Assembly: GCF_019059575.1 (NCBI RefSeq) | Contig: NW_024881570.1 | Location: 310,001-374,000 of the forward strand | Direction: 5' to 3' | Origin: Amphibalanus amphitrite | Taxonomy: Eukaryota; Arthropoda; Thecostraca; Balanomorpha; Balanidae | Length of the DNA stretch: 64,000 nt | In this document: piece after piece, positions 11,100 to 23,661 of the stretch | How the letters are laid out: every line of letters starts with the position of its first letter | Numbering within the stretch: position 1 is the first letter of the stretch | Notes under the pieces: model-generated | What the model saw: only the letters and a program-made list of their open reading frames with translations | What the model was told of the DNA's origin: nothing | Databases searched by the model: none | Program-made: the position numbers and the translations under genes

Positions 11100-12170
11100 A
11101 AATGATTGACAATAAAGGCAGTGGTGCTACAAGCTGCGAACCGGCAAGGCAAGGTGTGGGACCTAAGGTAGACCTTGAATCGAGAACAATCATGAATAAT
11201 GCTCCACCGCTGCTCCACCAGCTGGATAGCATCATCACCGCTGCGTGCCGCGCGGCTGCCGGTCGTGTCGGATGCGCCGCCGCGGTATGCGGGTGGAGGG
11301 CCGCTCGTGCCGGCCGCTCGGCTCGTGCGGAGGGTCACTATGGGCGGCGCAGCGTCCGGCAGGGGATTGTGTCGGCGGCTCCTTCCGGCGCGGTGGTGCG
11401 CGGCAGCGGTCAGCAGTCGGCCGCGCCTCCGCGGGACCACCCAGGCAGCTCGGTAGCCGGCCGGCGCGGCGGACCGGGTGGGGGCGGCGGACCTGCCCGG
11501 TCACGATACACCGCGCCTCCCGGCCGCCCCCGCCCGACGCCCCTCTCAGGATAACCGGGAGCCCCGACGGCGCTGCGGGAGCCGACAGCAGCAGGAGTCA
11601 GCGGGGCCCGCGTCCGCTCCGGACGGATCAGAGGTCTGCGCCCGGCGGCCCAGTAAACTGGCGGTATTTCAGCTCATCATGTGGACTGGCTGCCCGCCGG
11701 AACGCCAGGAATTCCAATTAATCCGCGGATCAGAGACTTTTTCCCCGGCCGGCTTGTTACCGGCTTTAATTTGATCCAATAAATTCACTCGGCAAGTGTG
11801 TTCACTCCGTCGGCGGCGGCGCACGATGAGACGGTCGCCGAGCAAATGAATTCATTATGCGATGAAGTTGGGGCCGGGGGCGCGCGCTAAAAAGGCAGCC
11901 GCGTGCCGCCGGCGCCGGCCGATATATCGCCAGAACAATTAGAGCCGAGACAATTGAACGGCGGGCTGGCTCTAAAACTTTTCAATAAACCTTAACTGAT
12001 CTGTAACGGGCCTGGAGGGGAGCGTCCCGGGCCCGGCGGCGCCGCTGGGAGCGCCGCGAGGTGAACACGGCTGTTTGAGGCGCTGCTGTCCTGGCGGCGG
12101 CGGCCCGGAAATTTTTGTTATCAATGTCGTGTTTACGAGCAACTTTAGCGGCAATCAAGATCAGCGAGCG
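11100..12170. promoter_or_regulatory. GC-rich unique island with TAAT cores, candidate cis-regulatory DNA
   Basis: 11190-12070 is GC-rich, free of recognised repeats, and has only overlapping open frames without family signatures. The A+T punctuation is typical of homeodomain sites: ATTCATTATGC near 11850, CAATTAGAGC near 11937 and CAATTGAACG near 11952. It could be an enhancer of a nearby developmental gene, or a CpG-rich exonless region. Only composition and motifs support this. Confidence 0.3.
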
Positions 12171-12960
12171 AAAAAGAATGTTCAATAAGGGCGAGAGACA
12201 GCTGCGCCTGACCTGTTTCACTACACACAGAGAATGGCGCTGCTGCATTATTACTTTGTAAAAAGACAATGCTGATGCTTGTTTCGTCGGCTTTATGACA
12301 TCACCTTTGTTCAGACGCCAGACGAGTGCTTTGGTTTATTATAAGTACACATGTAATGACAAACTGTGCATTTAAACGGAGGCAATAGGCGGAAGCCACT
12401 TATTGGATTTCATTCTATTGACTCATACCTATCATTAGCGGAAACAGAGAACATGGTGTGCATTTGTCAGCATTTAGTTGCAGAAGGCAGGCGTCATTTA
12501 TATTTCCAGTTGACTTCCATTTGTCACTGGGTCTGAAGAAATATGCAAATATCGTTCTCCTGTAAAATCCGAAAAAAGGAATAGGTACGATTGTGCAATG
12601 TGCATCCTTCTGAGGAGCCAATAATTAGTTTAGTGAATTCTGACCAAAGAACAAGCGTTTGTGTCGAACTAGATTATAGACTAAACAAATTTTTAGCTTT
12701 ATAACATTGGTTGTCTATAGATCTTGTTATGCATGAAACCTCTGCACTGCAAGGTATACCGGTACAAAATGAATGTGAGCTTGCTATGTGACATTTGAAG
12801 ATTGTTTTGCTAATGGAGTTGGTTTCACGAATCACTAGTCCGTAAAAGTGTATGGAATTCTCTGAAGCTGAAATTCTATCTAAATTAGTACACAGTCTTA
12901 GAATGTTTGTCTAGTCTCTAAAGTTTGTAGGTATTTTCCATGCTCTCGATTGGAGCTTTT
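12171..12960. other. A+T-rich unique sequence
   Basis: No gene, repeat or RNA is recognised. Confidence 0.4.
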
Positions 12961-12965
12961 TTTTT

Positions 12966-13286
12966 ACCCGGCGGCCGCTGGGCTTCCGCCCCACCCACCG
13001 GCCGCGCTGGGGGGGGGGGGGGGGCAGGGGGCAACTATTTACTTCCTCTACTTCTAGCCCCCTTACTTCTGCGACGATATCGTCGCACTTGCGAAGAGAT
13101 AGAGAAACACAAATTTCTATATAGCTAGCCGAATTTGTGCCCAGTTTTGGTGTCGAAAGTCGATCCCATTTTGGTTTGAAATGACGTCACAGTAACGTCA
13201 GAAGTCTAATTATAGATTGGCGTTTTCTAGTTTCCTCACGATATATCCGATATACATATGTAAGTGCTACAACCACCAAATTTTCA
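12966..13286. mobile_element. One end of a further T-family element (T3)
   Basis: A TTACCCGGCGGCCGCTGGG start is followed by a second block ending in a 16-G run. The downstream sequence has a T-family style interior, with TGACGTCA at 13182-13189. It is interrupted by T4 at 13287. The opposite end was not found. Confidence 0.45.
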
Positions 13287-15605
13287 TTAACCCGCGCACC
13301 GACGGGGGGGGGGGGGGCGGATATCCGTCCCCCGCGCCGCCAAATTTGGTATGAATAGGGTAGTGTGGGGTAATTTGAACATATTTTTACGTCTTCTCCG
13401 TTGTACCAAATTCCAGTTCAACCCTGGATGAAGAAAAACTGCTTCAGTAGTGCAAGTGTCACTTGCTTTCACCATGCAAGCCTCATTTTTGGACGAGCCG
13501 AGCATACCTTGAATAGCATAGCCTCACTTCTCCACCAAGTCACGGTGTGTTCAAATTGCCCCACCGTGGGGTAATTTGAACATACTGCCTTTACCTGTCA
13601 TAAAAACGATAGTCTCGCCAGCACCGATGTTGTTTGACCCATAAACAAATAGGCAGAACAATTCTAAACATACCTTCAATTGAAAAATCAACACAACAGC
13701 AAAAATAACAGTTGCAGAGTATCAATATCTGCACGCTGCACACCGGTCAGTTGACAGAATTCGCCCCTCTTCAATTAACAGAACGTCTATCATTTTTGTT
13801 CGATAAAACTCTCCCAACCGTACTACATCTGTTAAAGTGGTGCCAATCGAAACCTGGACATTTGGAGTTCTGATTTTGTCCAATGTTCAATTCGGAATTG
13901 GTTGGACAAAGGTAGCAGACTGGACAACATTGGACGATGGCTTGCTACACTTCAGCGCTTTTTATAAAGTAATCGTGCATAGCATTGATTGGCGAATGGA
14001 AAGCTTGTTAAGCTCTCAATATAATGAACACTTTTCGGCTGGTAAAATTACATGATAAGCAATATAAATGGCGGTTTTGAGTGTTGATAGCTGCATAATT
14101 TTCGGACATATTTGGACAAATAGTTGACTTTAACATTTTTGGACGGAAAATCAACAAAAATGCCGGACATTAGACGGATATTAGACGTAAATTTTCTAAA
14201 ACTGGCATCACTTATCTGCTACTGCCTTGGGTCGAAAATATTGGCAAAAAAAAACTGGGAGCGTTGTTTTTTTTCGGAGCTATCCCTGTCTTCATTGAAA
14301 TTCTCACACTATGTTCAAATTACCCCACGCTAAAAGTTATTTTGCCATTTTAAAAAACATGGTTCAAAAGCAAATTTCTTGGATTGAAGGCACTGATTAG
14401 GTCATTATACAACAAAAGCCGTTGCGTATTAGGCGCTAGCAATGCAAGATTTTGCGCTGCAATGAAGTTGCAATGACGTGTTGATAGGCGTTTTTTCTTA
14501 CGAAATTGATTTTTACACTGTGCGTCAACATCTTCATTCCCTGAAAGTTTAAACCCCGTTCATGTGATAGCCCTTTTAGTTACGATAATTTCTCTCATTG
14601 GTCTTATTGTCATGCCACTTATGGATTTTCCGTAATTTTCTGTTATTCACACTATGTTCAAATTGCCCCACATGTTCAAATTACCCCACCCTACCCTATT
14701 CCCTCATCAATTTTACACATGGTGTGCAAGTTTGAACCTCCTACCTTTCAAGGTCAGGTCACCAGGTCACTTTGAATGACCCAACCTCAAGTCACTTTTT
14801 TGCAACTTTGTCACCGTGCCAGAGCTACAGTAGATGTCGGAGGCATTTGAAAGTAGCAGGATGTTATTAGGTCATTAATAGCTACAATTTGTATATCTTG
14901 GAATTTTGATGTGGGTGACCTAAGGTCAGGTCAATTTCGCGACCTCCCCATTATAAGTCAATGGGGGGAAAAATCAACTCCCTGTTTTTACCACTAAAAC
15001 GGGTCGGAATGGCCCCATATACCATACATGACTTCATATACGATCAACCTTCACTACCTTGAGGTCAGTTTTGCTCTTGGGCAGCTGTATTTGGTCATGT
15101 GACGTCATCAAAGGTCACCAAAGTTTTTTTGCCAATAACTCCGTACAGGAACAAGATACAGCCGCGCGGATGGTCTCATTGTGTTCAGCTTGTCAAGACG
15201 CATCGAATGATATACATGATGACCTCGAGGTCACGTGACCTGAGGTCAACCTTTGACCTTGACCTTTCGAGGTCAACATATATATCATTCGATGCGGATT
15301 GACGAGAGGATTACGATGATGCCCTTAGCTTGTTCCTATCTTGACAAATTCGAAAGTTATTCGAGAAAAACTCTCTCCATATCTAGCGCCGCCATTTTGA
15401 CTTTTTCGACCCCTGTGACGTCATCTTTGACCTGACCTGAAAATGACCTTAGTAAAGATTGTAGATCTTGACCGTGCGTATCCGATGCCGTTTACCGCTT
15501 GTCGCTATCTTGCTTCGTTCTCGAGATCTCAGAGGGGGGGCGGTCATCCGCCCCCCCCCCCGTCGGTGCGAAGTTGGCGCAGACCCCCGTCGGTGCGCGG
15601 GTTAA
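13287..15605. mobile_element. T-family element (T4), TTAA flanked, with a nested TA-flanked element
   Basis: The left end is TTAACCCGCGCACCGACG, G-run, CGGATATCCG, C-run. The right end is G-run, CGGTCATCCG, C-run, GTCGGTGCGCGGG and TTAA at 15602-15605. Without the nested insert it is about 980 bp and closely matches the copy at 29270-30277. The interior has dense AGGTCA/TGACCT sites (a cluster at 15221-15275 with everted, inverted and direct arrangements) and TGACGTCA at 15100-15107. No protein-coding frame is seen. Confidence 0.8.
13358..14696. mobile_element. TA-flanked (Tc1/mariner-like) non-autonomous element M1
   Basis: The ends GGGTAGTGTGGGGTAATTTG and the inverted GGGTAGGGTGGGG form differ by one base over about 25 bp, with TA on both sides (13356-13357, 14697-14698). 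The homologous point in the T10 copy (about 29370) reads GGTATGACTATACCCTC with no insert. The motif GGGGTAATTTGAACAT from the TIR recurs internally near 13567 and 14313. No transposase. Confidence 0.75.
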
Positions 15606-16625
15606 ATATGACCTAAGTATTCACTTGAAAGTTGAAGCTCACAAGTTCCAAGTTCATGTATCTTACCATGTTTTTCAAAGATATATCAGACGAAACGTCT
15701 CCACCGTATATATCCGCTGTGTCGTCAGTCCCGCTGTCCCGTTTCTACCGTATCTACCGCTGATTTCTCGCGACTCTCCCTTCCGGCTGTTCCTCTGGCT
15801 GCTCCGACTCTGCCGCTGCTATCGGCAGACGCGGCCGCTGCCACCGGCCCGAGCCGTCTCATAACCCGGCCGTCCATCTCGGCTGTAGCTGCGACCGCTC
15901 GTAACAGGTGCATGAACAGCAAACAATCCGCCGGCGGCGGCCGACGGCCGGAGCCTTTGTCGCCGTCGACGGACGAGCCCAATAAACGGCCGGCGGCCGC
16001 ATCGTCGGCCGATTATGAACCGTCACGCTACCGCCGAATGCAGCGATATTGGCCGCAGGGCCTTTGTCATCATGTCAACTAGATTAGATTTGTGGACAAA
16101 TGTCCGCCGAATTATGGCCGCGCGCCGGCGCCCGGCGCTCAGCGGCGCCGGACAAAGCGGCCCTCAGCCCCCTGGCGGGGCGACCACCGGCAAAAAACAC
16201 GCCGCTAATCCGGCGACAAAATGCGGATCGCCACCGCCCGGAATGTGACTTCGTGAAAGGCGAGCCGAGCCGCGGCGGGCGCGCACAATTAGAAATGGTC
16301 GTGTTCATTACACGCGCGCGCACAGCGGAAAATGTGCGGTCACAACATTGACGTGTTGCCGTTCGGAGCCGGCTGTTTGTCGCCGGATCGGGCATTCCGC
16401 ACTCAGCCGGCCTGTGGGCCGCTCTTGTGGCCGCTAATTGGCTGGAGCACCGGCCCAGCAGCCGTGTGCGGACGACTGGAAACACTGATCGGATCCGTCG
16501 GCCCGGTGTCAGCCGCACAGCGAATCGCTGGCCGAGGGTCGCTTTGTCGAGTCTGTCAAATATTTGGGGGCAAATTCCTGGCATGCGCTCCAGGTGAAAC
16601 GGCCAAACTCACAGCCACTTGAGTG
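15606..16625. promoter_or_regulatory. GC-rich unique island, candidate cis-regulatory DNA
   Basis: 15700-16620 is free of the flanking repeat families and carries many short GC palindromes (for example GGCGCCGG near 16140). It also has CTTTGTCATCATG near 16058 (Sox/TCF-like core) and CTAATTGG near 16433. The overlapping frames on both strands have no family signature. A regulatory role is only suggested. Confidence 0.25.
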
Positions 16626-17291
16626 CATTATTCGCCGTTCGAGCTGGTGTGGTGTCCAGAAAGGATCAGACTTGACGCCGAGAGGATGAGACGGCTCAAA
16701 GAACCGGCCTGCCGACGGGTGGTCAGCACACGCCCACTCAAAATAAACGCAGAGCATGCGTCGTAGGAATGTGGAGGAGGTCACGTGGGCATTGTTCAAG
16801 GAAGAATGTGCGTTTTTTTTGGTATTTTGCTGGTAAGCTGTAAAAATTAAAGGCCAACTAAGTTTAGGCTGTGCATATCGCTATATATTTCCGAAACTCA
16901 CTCTTATGACACAGAGAACGGCAAGTGGCAACAAAAACAGAACATTCTGGATAGAATGAGCCCAACGCCTTATGTGCTGAAGCAACTATTGCGATACTTT
17001 GCGATTGTAGGCTATTCCACGATTGATAGGCATTTGCAAGGGCTAAAATGATAGACGATGACGAGTCTTAATTCATTTGGATAGATCTTCGTTATGCTTG
17101 TGAGGCAAAAGTATATTACAAATTTCCTCATTACTGCAGAACCGTACGTCCAAAGATCAAAACAATTTTCATATATCACTTTGCTGAAAGTATCATGATT
17201 TAGACAAGCAAGCATTAGCTATGTGGACGTCCAATATCACGATATTCACCACTTTTATTGCCAGTGTCAGTCAATTGTTAGCAGTCATCTC
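16626..17291. other. Unique sequence, nothing recognised
   Basis: A+T-rich DNA without recognisable gene, RNA or repeat. Confidence 0.4.
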
Positions 17292-17766
17292 CAGGGGCGG
17301 ATCCAGAAAATCTCCAAGGGAGGGGCCATTAGAAACCAGGAGGCCCCCCCATAATCCCACCTGTTGGAGGCCCCATCTTCCCACTTGTTGGGCCCCCCCA
17401 AAAAAAAAACCGTCTATTGAGCTTATCTAGCTGTTCAGGCAACATCTCAACATCTGTGCAGGCTTGGAGGCCCTCTGTGCAGGTTAGGAGGCCCTGTAAA
17501 AGTGGTCATCTCTGTGAGTATAAGAGACCTCCAAGTTATGAAAAGCTTTACCAATCTTCTAACAAAGAAGTCTTCTCAGCTAGTCTTCTAAGAAATAACT
17601 AAGTGGGTAGGTTAAAAAAAAACTCATCGGATTTCGGCCACTTTATTTTCAGGAGGCCCCCTTTTCAGCTTTTTAAGTTTTTTACTTTTTATTTTATTTT
17701 TGAAAAAAATCGGCCAAGGGGGGGGGGGGCCATGGCCCCCATGGCCCCCCCTTGTATCCGCGCCTG
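17292..17766. mobile_element. Short hAT-like element with 8-bp target duplication
   Basis: It begins CAGGGGCGGATCCAG and ends GTATCCGCGCCTG. GTCATCTC is duplicated at 17284-17291 and 17767-17774. CAGNGGCGGATCC ends are typical of a widespread animal hAT lineage. The 475-bp interior has C- and G-runs and no transposase. Confidence 0.85.
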
Positions 17767-17774
17767 GTCATCTC

Positions 17775-18571
17775 CACGCCCCACACCTATCTTCTTCACT
17801 TGACCGTGACGTCAGTCAAGTGACAGCCACTTTGACTTGACCATCACTTGACCAGCGAGTAATAACGTCAGTATGTGTCTCTCACCCAACGAATGAGCGG
17901 AATCTCCGGAATTCTCTGAAATTCAAATCTCGCGAGAATTTTACAGTCTGCTGGTAATGCTAATTTGTACCCGGTGTGCGGGAGCCGGTCCCCCGCTGCG
18001 ACCTCCAATCAGACGCCCGGAGCCCTCCTCCGTTCGAACGGAGCTGAACTAACGCACTGAGTCACACACTGACCAAAGGGAGGGCTCGGACTAAAATGGA
18101 AGTGGCGATAAGAAATTTGTCATTGCTGGTTAGGAAGGCGAATGAAACTAGATGAATATGCTTGTGAAATCCTATTTTTATATTTATGCATAAAAGCATC
18201 ATTCATCAGGTTCTACAACAGATACCGCCATGCGAATCGATTTATATAGTCGGCTATGTCTCCATCCGATTGCACAAGATATGTTGCAATGGAATTGAAA
18301 TAGGTTGAATATAATTAACAGACCCTTTTCTTCCAGAACTTTTGAAGCATATCGAAAAATAAAAGGCCTCCGTGAGTCGTTCATTTACCTCATTGTTTGT
18401 CTTACCAATTTGGCTTAGTGAATGAAGCATCTTTCTCTTCACTCGGTGGCAAAAGGCTCGAGACTGGAAAGCAGCAGCCTGTTTGGGCAGTGTGGTTATA
18501 CTAGGGTATAGGTCAAGGTGTGGATCAGAAGGATATCACATTGCCGTCATTGAGGTGTGTAGCTTGGGGTC
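17775..18571. other. Unique sequence, nothing recognised
   Basis: It includes a GTTCGAAC palindrome near 18030. I found no convincing tRNA fold or SINE body around it. No gene seen. Confidence 0.35.
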
Positions 18572-20963
18572 TTAACCCGGCCGGGCCCGGGGGGTAATCC
18601 CAACCACCGCAGCCCGGGGGGGCGTTTTTCGCCCCCTTGTCTAACTCCGTAAATAAGGGAGCTACGGAAACAAAAGCGATACCAAACGAAAGGTCCTTAC
18701 GATACCATTCTAAAGCATCTAAAATTTTTGACCTCAGGTCAATTTTCAAGGTCAGAAGTCAAGGTCAAGGGCAAAAACCGGCACATATGTAGTGATCTCA
18801 AAGTAAGCCTTCTAGAGGACGGCAGGCCGCATCAAACTGGCAAAATTGGGTGTCAAACGAAAGAAGAGAATCGGAGGATTCCGAAAATGTGCTCAAAATC
18901 AAAGGTCAAGGTCAAGGTCACGCTCAAAATTGACCTCAAACATGGCACTTTTTTCGCATATCTTGCGTGCTAACTTCCAAGATGTTTTGAAATGTTTTGA
19001 GGCTTATCAGTTCCCTATTTGTGGTTCATCTTACGTTACAAGCCTGGTACCGCCGACTTCAGGCTCACATTGCCTTTGACGGTGCCATATCCGACTCATT
19101 CAGGATCCGCCGGGGCACCAGGCAAGGTGCTATTCTCTCGCCTATCCTAGCCAACGCCTACCTACACCCGCTCGTAGCCGCCTTGGACGTAAGCGATCTC
19201 GGTGCTGACCTATATGGTCACCACGTGCCAGCTGTCTGCTATGCCGATGATCTGCTACTCCTGTCCACCAATGCCAGAAACCTCAGCACTCTACTAGATG
19301 TGGTTGATGACTTTGCGAAGACCTGGAGGCTGGAGTTCGTCCACCCGGAGCCCGTCCGCACCAAAAGCCACTGCATGGTCTTCGGCGCCGAGCTTCTATC
19401 CGAAGTGCCAAGATGGAGCCTGTCGGGCCAGCAGCTCTCCACCCGCCAGCAGTCCGAGCACCTCGGTGTCGTACTGGATGGGAGTTTATCTGCGGCGCCA
19501 CACGTCCAGCACCGCGCGTCTCGAGCTCGTGCCAGCCTGTACGGTCTCGCGCCTGCTGGTATGCTGACGTCCGGCCTCTGCCCAGCCGACAAGTGCTTCT
19601 TGTGGAAGACTATCATTCAACCGGCGCTCACATATGGCTGCGTGGCCGCCCCGCTCATTGCAAGGGACATGACGATCCTCTGTTCCGCTCAAGCGACTTC
19701 CATCAAGGTGGTTCTTGGCCTGCCTCGCTCCGCCCACCATTCGGCGCTTCTCGCTGCTGCCGACATCCAACCAGCACATGAACTGCTGCGGGCAGCGTGT
19801 TTCCGCGCTTTGAAAGATGCGATGCGCTCAGAGCACCGGCTGCAGCAGGCGCTGCTGTCAGGAATCACTAAGCTGGCTACGTGCCCGACTGAGCTAGTGG
19901 GCTCATTACTGATACAGCTTCATGAGATGTGTGACTGCAACCTTTCTGCACTCCTCGGGGTGGCAGCAGGGCGGCCGTGCAGCGACCGTATCTACCCCCA
20001 ACGGGCTCCCGATGGCCTAGCTGACTCGCTTGCCTTCCTGATGAGTCGCCGGGACCAAGTATCTCGCCGCCTGCTCCGGCTATTGACATGCCCGGAGCGG
20101 GAGTGAGTGTCGCCTGCGACATCAATGTGTGGCCCCTGCTCACCCACTGTCATGCTTTGTGTGATGTTTTGTGTGTGCCTTTTTTTTCTTACTTTCTTGC
20201 CAACTTTGGTGCCTAATAAACTATGATGATGATGATGACAAGGCTGCTTAAAGGTCAAGGTCACAGAAGAGTATCCCTGCTAGAGGCTATTTCACTAATT
20301 CAAGTTAGTAATAATAAATAGGACAATTTTGCCATCCGGAAGCTCTAAATGAAGGCTTAGAGGAAATCAGAGATTCGTGATCAGCGGGTACAAATCCATC
20401 ATAAACGACCTTCCATGTGTCAAGGTCAACCAGAGGTCATTCGAGGTCACATGAGGTCAACTTAAAACTTGACCTTCTTCGAGCAAAATGTATATCATTC
20501 GACGTGGCTTGACAAGGCGAATGCGATGGTACCACTGCCGTAGCTCTAGGACCAGTTTTGTCGAAGTTATTTGCGAAAAACTAAAACCACATTTCGGGGT
20601 AGTTGACCTGACCTCTGACCTCAGATCACCAAAACTATTTTTGTATTTTTCTCTAGGTCAAACGCTACACAACCGTGCTCGTAATTTGTCTTTAGTATCT
20701 CTAAAACTCTATTTTTAGCAGCTCTTTGAAGTTTGCGTCTGTGACGCCGAAGTTTGCCGTGCAGGGGTCTAGAAAAATGGACCTTGTGACGTCATCAAGG
20801 GGGCTAGGTCCATTTTTTTTTACTTCAGAAGATGTCAAATTGATGGGAGAAAAGGTTCTGAAAGTTTCGCTTTCCTATCCCTAAGCGTTCGGGAGCTATC
20901 GCAAATATTCGCCAGGGGCCGGGGGGGGGGGCGAAAAACGCCCCCCGGGCCCGCGAGGGTTAA
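18572..20963. mobile_element. T-family element (T5) containing a non-LTR retrotransposon fragment
   Basis: The left end is TTAACCCGGCCGGGCCCGG, a second block, G-run, GTTTTTC tip, C-run (to about 18635). The right end is G-run, GAAAAAC tip, C-run, GGGCCCGCGAGGG, TTAA (20960-20963). The two ends are inverted copies. AGGTCA arrays lie near 18740-18770, 18902-18925 and 20420-20475, and TGACGTCA near 20787. The TTAA at 20960 is shared with the neighbouring element T6. Confidence 0.8.
19035..20245 (+). mobile_element. 5'-truncated non-LTR retrotransposon: RT C-terminal half and 3' tail
   Basis: An open frame runs to the TGA at 20104-20106. It carries GTRQGAILSPILANAYLHP (RT motif 4), CYADDLLLLS (catalytic YADD) and EHLGVVLDG (motif 7), then the thumb/connection region. 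Motifs 1-3 and any endonuclease are missing, as expected of 5' truncation during target-primed insertion. The 3' end has AATAAA and a short ATGATGATG tail near 20220-20238, as in several CR1/L2/RTE-like lineages. ACAAGCCTG at about 19039 and ACAAGGCTG at about 20237 may be an imperfect target duplication. The frame seems open from the insertion boundary, so the insertion is probably fairly young. Confidence 0.75.
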
Positions 20964-22212
20964 CCCGGCACCACCTGGGCTATTTCCGTACCCACGACAG
21001 CCTGGGGGGGGGGGTCGGATCCGACTTCCCCCCCCTGTTATCTCGAGAACCAATAGTCGTATCGAGCCCCGCGAGGCGGCGTTCGAAAGGTCTCTACGAG
21101 ACCTTCCCAAAGCACTCTTAAGATTTTAAGATTGAGGTCAACTTTCGGGTCAAGGTCAGGTCAAAGGTCAAATTCAGGGGTTTTGCATGAATCGGCTTAC
21201 GGACAGCGGAATCGATAGCTGCTGCTCGAAACTCACCAAAAATGACCTCAAAGGCCTAGTGAAGGTACCATGTGCGTATAGGGGTCATACTAAGTACAGG
21301 TCAAGGTCAGGTCAGGTCACGAAAGTCACGGTTTTCACTTTCTGCTACATGGGCGTGCGACACATGTTTTATGGCTTATTTTTCACGCCGAATCCGATGG
21401 TAATAGGTATATGTGACCCCAAGTCACTGTGCTGGTGATAAGTGTGCATTGAAAGCATAAAAAATCGTTTATACTATACATAAGTAAACGAGGGCTAAGA
21501 AAAAAAGTCAATTTTTTAACTTTTTATTTTTGACATAAAAATGCACTTTTCTAGACGAGCTTTGTCCCAGGAATCTAGTGGTGCCATTTGTTTTCACATG
21601 CGATGTTCAGAAGTGCCTATAATTCACGAAAATGCTTATGACGTCACCATGCCCTATGCATGTTGGAGCTATTTTTTACAATTTGGGGGTCAAAAATCAA
21701 GATAGAAAGTTGAAATTTGGGGCATCTAATGTTCTAATAGAGCTTTACAACATATATTCCGATTTTTTGGAAATTCCCAAAATTTTGGATTTTATAAGCT
21801 GTTTTCCAAAAATATAGTTTTTTGAATTTTTTGGGGTGAAAAACGCATTTTATGGAAAATCCGAGATAGCCATTTTAAAGAACTCGTTGAGCTGCGTCTT
21901 CTCATGTCCTTAATTTGCAATTTGCTTCAAACCCTGATTTTTGGCGATTTTTTAAACATTTACCACTTTTTGACAAAAACGCTAAATTTTTTGACTAAAT
22001 TTTAGTGTAGTTATATCACTAAAATCGATATATCTAAAAAAAAATTGGATTTTTTTTTTTCTTAAAAATTGCACAAAAGACGTCAAATTGATGGGGGAGA
22101 AGGTATGCCAAGTTTCAAGTAGATAGCGAAAGTGGTTCATGAGTTATTCAAGAAAAACGGAGGGGGGGGGGGGGTCGGATCCGACCCCCCCTCCCAGGCG
22201 GTCGCGGGTTAA
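20960..22212. mobile_element. T-family element (T6) sharing a TTAA with T5
   Basis: It starts TTAACCCGGCACCACCTGGG, followed by G-run, TCGGATCCGA tip, C-run. It ends CAAGAAAAACGG, G-run, TCGGATCCGA, C-run, CAGGCGGTCGCGGG, TTAA at 22209-22212. The interior includes AGGTCAAGGTCAGGTCAGG near 21297 and long T/A-rich stretches. No ORF of note. Confidence 0.8.
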
Positions 22213-22712
22213 TTTAAAACCGGTAAAATGAAATGGTGGTATGTCTGCAGTGAAGCACCCGAACCGCATCTTTCAGTATATTCTGAGAACGGGGCAACAT
22301 AATAGATCTTTCTTGTATTGGGTTCGCAAATTAAATTCCCATGAAACTTTGCCTACATATCAGGCTACAGTAGTCTGCAGAAAATGCATGCTCATGCATC
22401 AATTTCCACATCCTTTGTATTTCTTTTTTACATTTAGGAAAGCCCACCCAGTCATTCCATTTTCGAAGTGGGCCGTTATCTGCCTATTCACTTACCAGAA
22501 GATGTCCACAAGTTGTTCGCCTACCTGTCAGTGTAATAACCCGAGACATCGATAACTACTTGTTTCCCAACCGGCCGACGACAGGCGACCTCTCAGTGAC
22601 CTCCGTAACTCCTCAGATCAGCGCTAATTACGGGTCGCCGGGTCACTACACGTCCTAATCGGAGGCTGCTGGCGGCCGATACTCGGCCGTTGCCGCCCCC
22701 GCCCCCCCCCCC

Positions 22713-22747
<35 letters not shown>

Positions 22748-23661
22748 CGGCGCCGGGCGATTGGGATCGGCGGGCGGCAGCGGTGGCCTGTCGGGTGCAC
22801 CCTACCTGCCGACGTGTTACCGTGTACCCCCTGACAAGCCCCAATCGCGCACAACTCTCTCGGACGGTAGTCGCCAGTCCATTAGGGGCACGACATGGTC
22901 GCCTGTCGCCACCACTCCGCTGATGAGCTGATGTCTCCGCTGCGAGACCGTACCGTCGTCCGTCCGACCGTCACGGGGCAGACGGGCTAATGAGGGTGGC
23001 GGCAGGGCAGTCTCGGCGACACGAGGCCGCAAACGAACAACAACATGCGCAAAACGTACGATGTAATAGACCGTGAAACCACGGACTGCACGACGTGGAC
23101 GCCACACATGGATGGATAAAAAGAACGCTTGAGCCGTGGCTTCAACATTTACCTTCTACGTTCCGCAAAATTTTTTCTCTCATTAGTTCCTAGCTTGCAG
23201 ACAAAATAATTCGCCTCAAAAGCCAAATATATTAATGTTCAGAAGAAAACATAGACATTTTGACACTTCAGTGGGATAAAAACTGCAAATGTCACTGACA
23301 GTGAAATATTATCATGCAACGGAAAATAGAGAGGCGGACATACGAGTATGAAGCAAACCACAGAGGCACTGGAACTTCCGACGGCTCTGTTGGCGACACG
23401 GCATTAAAGGGAGATTATGACCTTTTTCCACAAAATCTGAGTTAGGACCATTTTCTGACAAAACACAACAAGTTATAATGTAAATTAAAACCATTTTGCT
23501 CAATTCGGTACCTTGCCGCAAATATCTTAACTTGAAGTCACGTTAGCGGGGAGCGCTGAAAATGACCGTTGAATAAGTACTTACATCACTTTTTGATACT
23601 TGCATGTAATTTTGTAAAATGAGCGTATTCATTACATTTGATCTTCATCACATCTAGTTAG
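22213..23661. other. Unique DNA with GC-rich island and CCG tract
   Basis: 22560-23060 is GC-rich and repeat-poor, with GCTAATTACGG near 22622 and CTAATCGG near 22655. A (CCG)n tract occupies about 22712-22748. Frames on both strands give Arg/Gly/Ala-rich peptides driven by composition. 23110-23660 is A+T-rich with nothing recognised. Confidence 0.4.
22690..22750. repeat. (CCG)n trinucleotide repeat
   Basis: A C-run followed by about twelve CCG units. Simple-sequence tract in the GC-rich island. Confidence 0.9.

Noticed and set aside
17955-18080. Possible tRNA or tRNA-derived SINE around the GTTCGAAC palindrome
   Set aside because: No A-box at a suitable distance and no cloverleaf could be drawn.
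22690-22923. Pro/Arg-rich open frame over the CCG tract
   Set aside because: Driven by the trinucleotide repeat; no conserved sequence around it.
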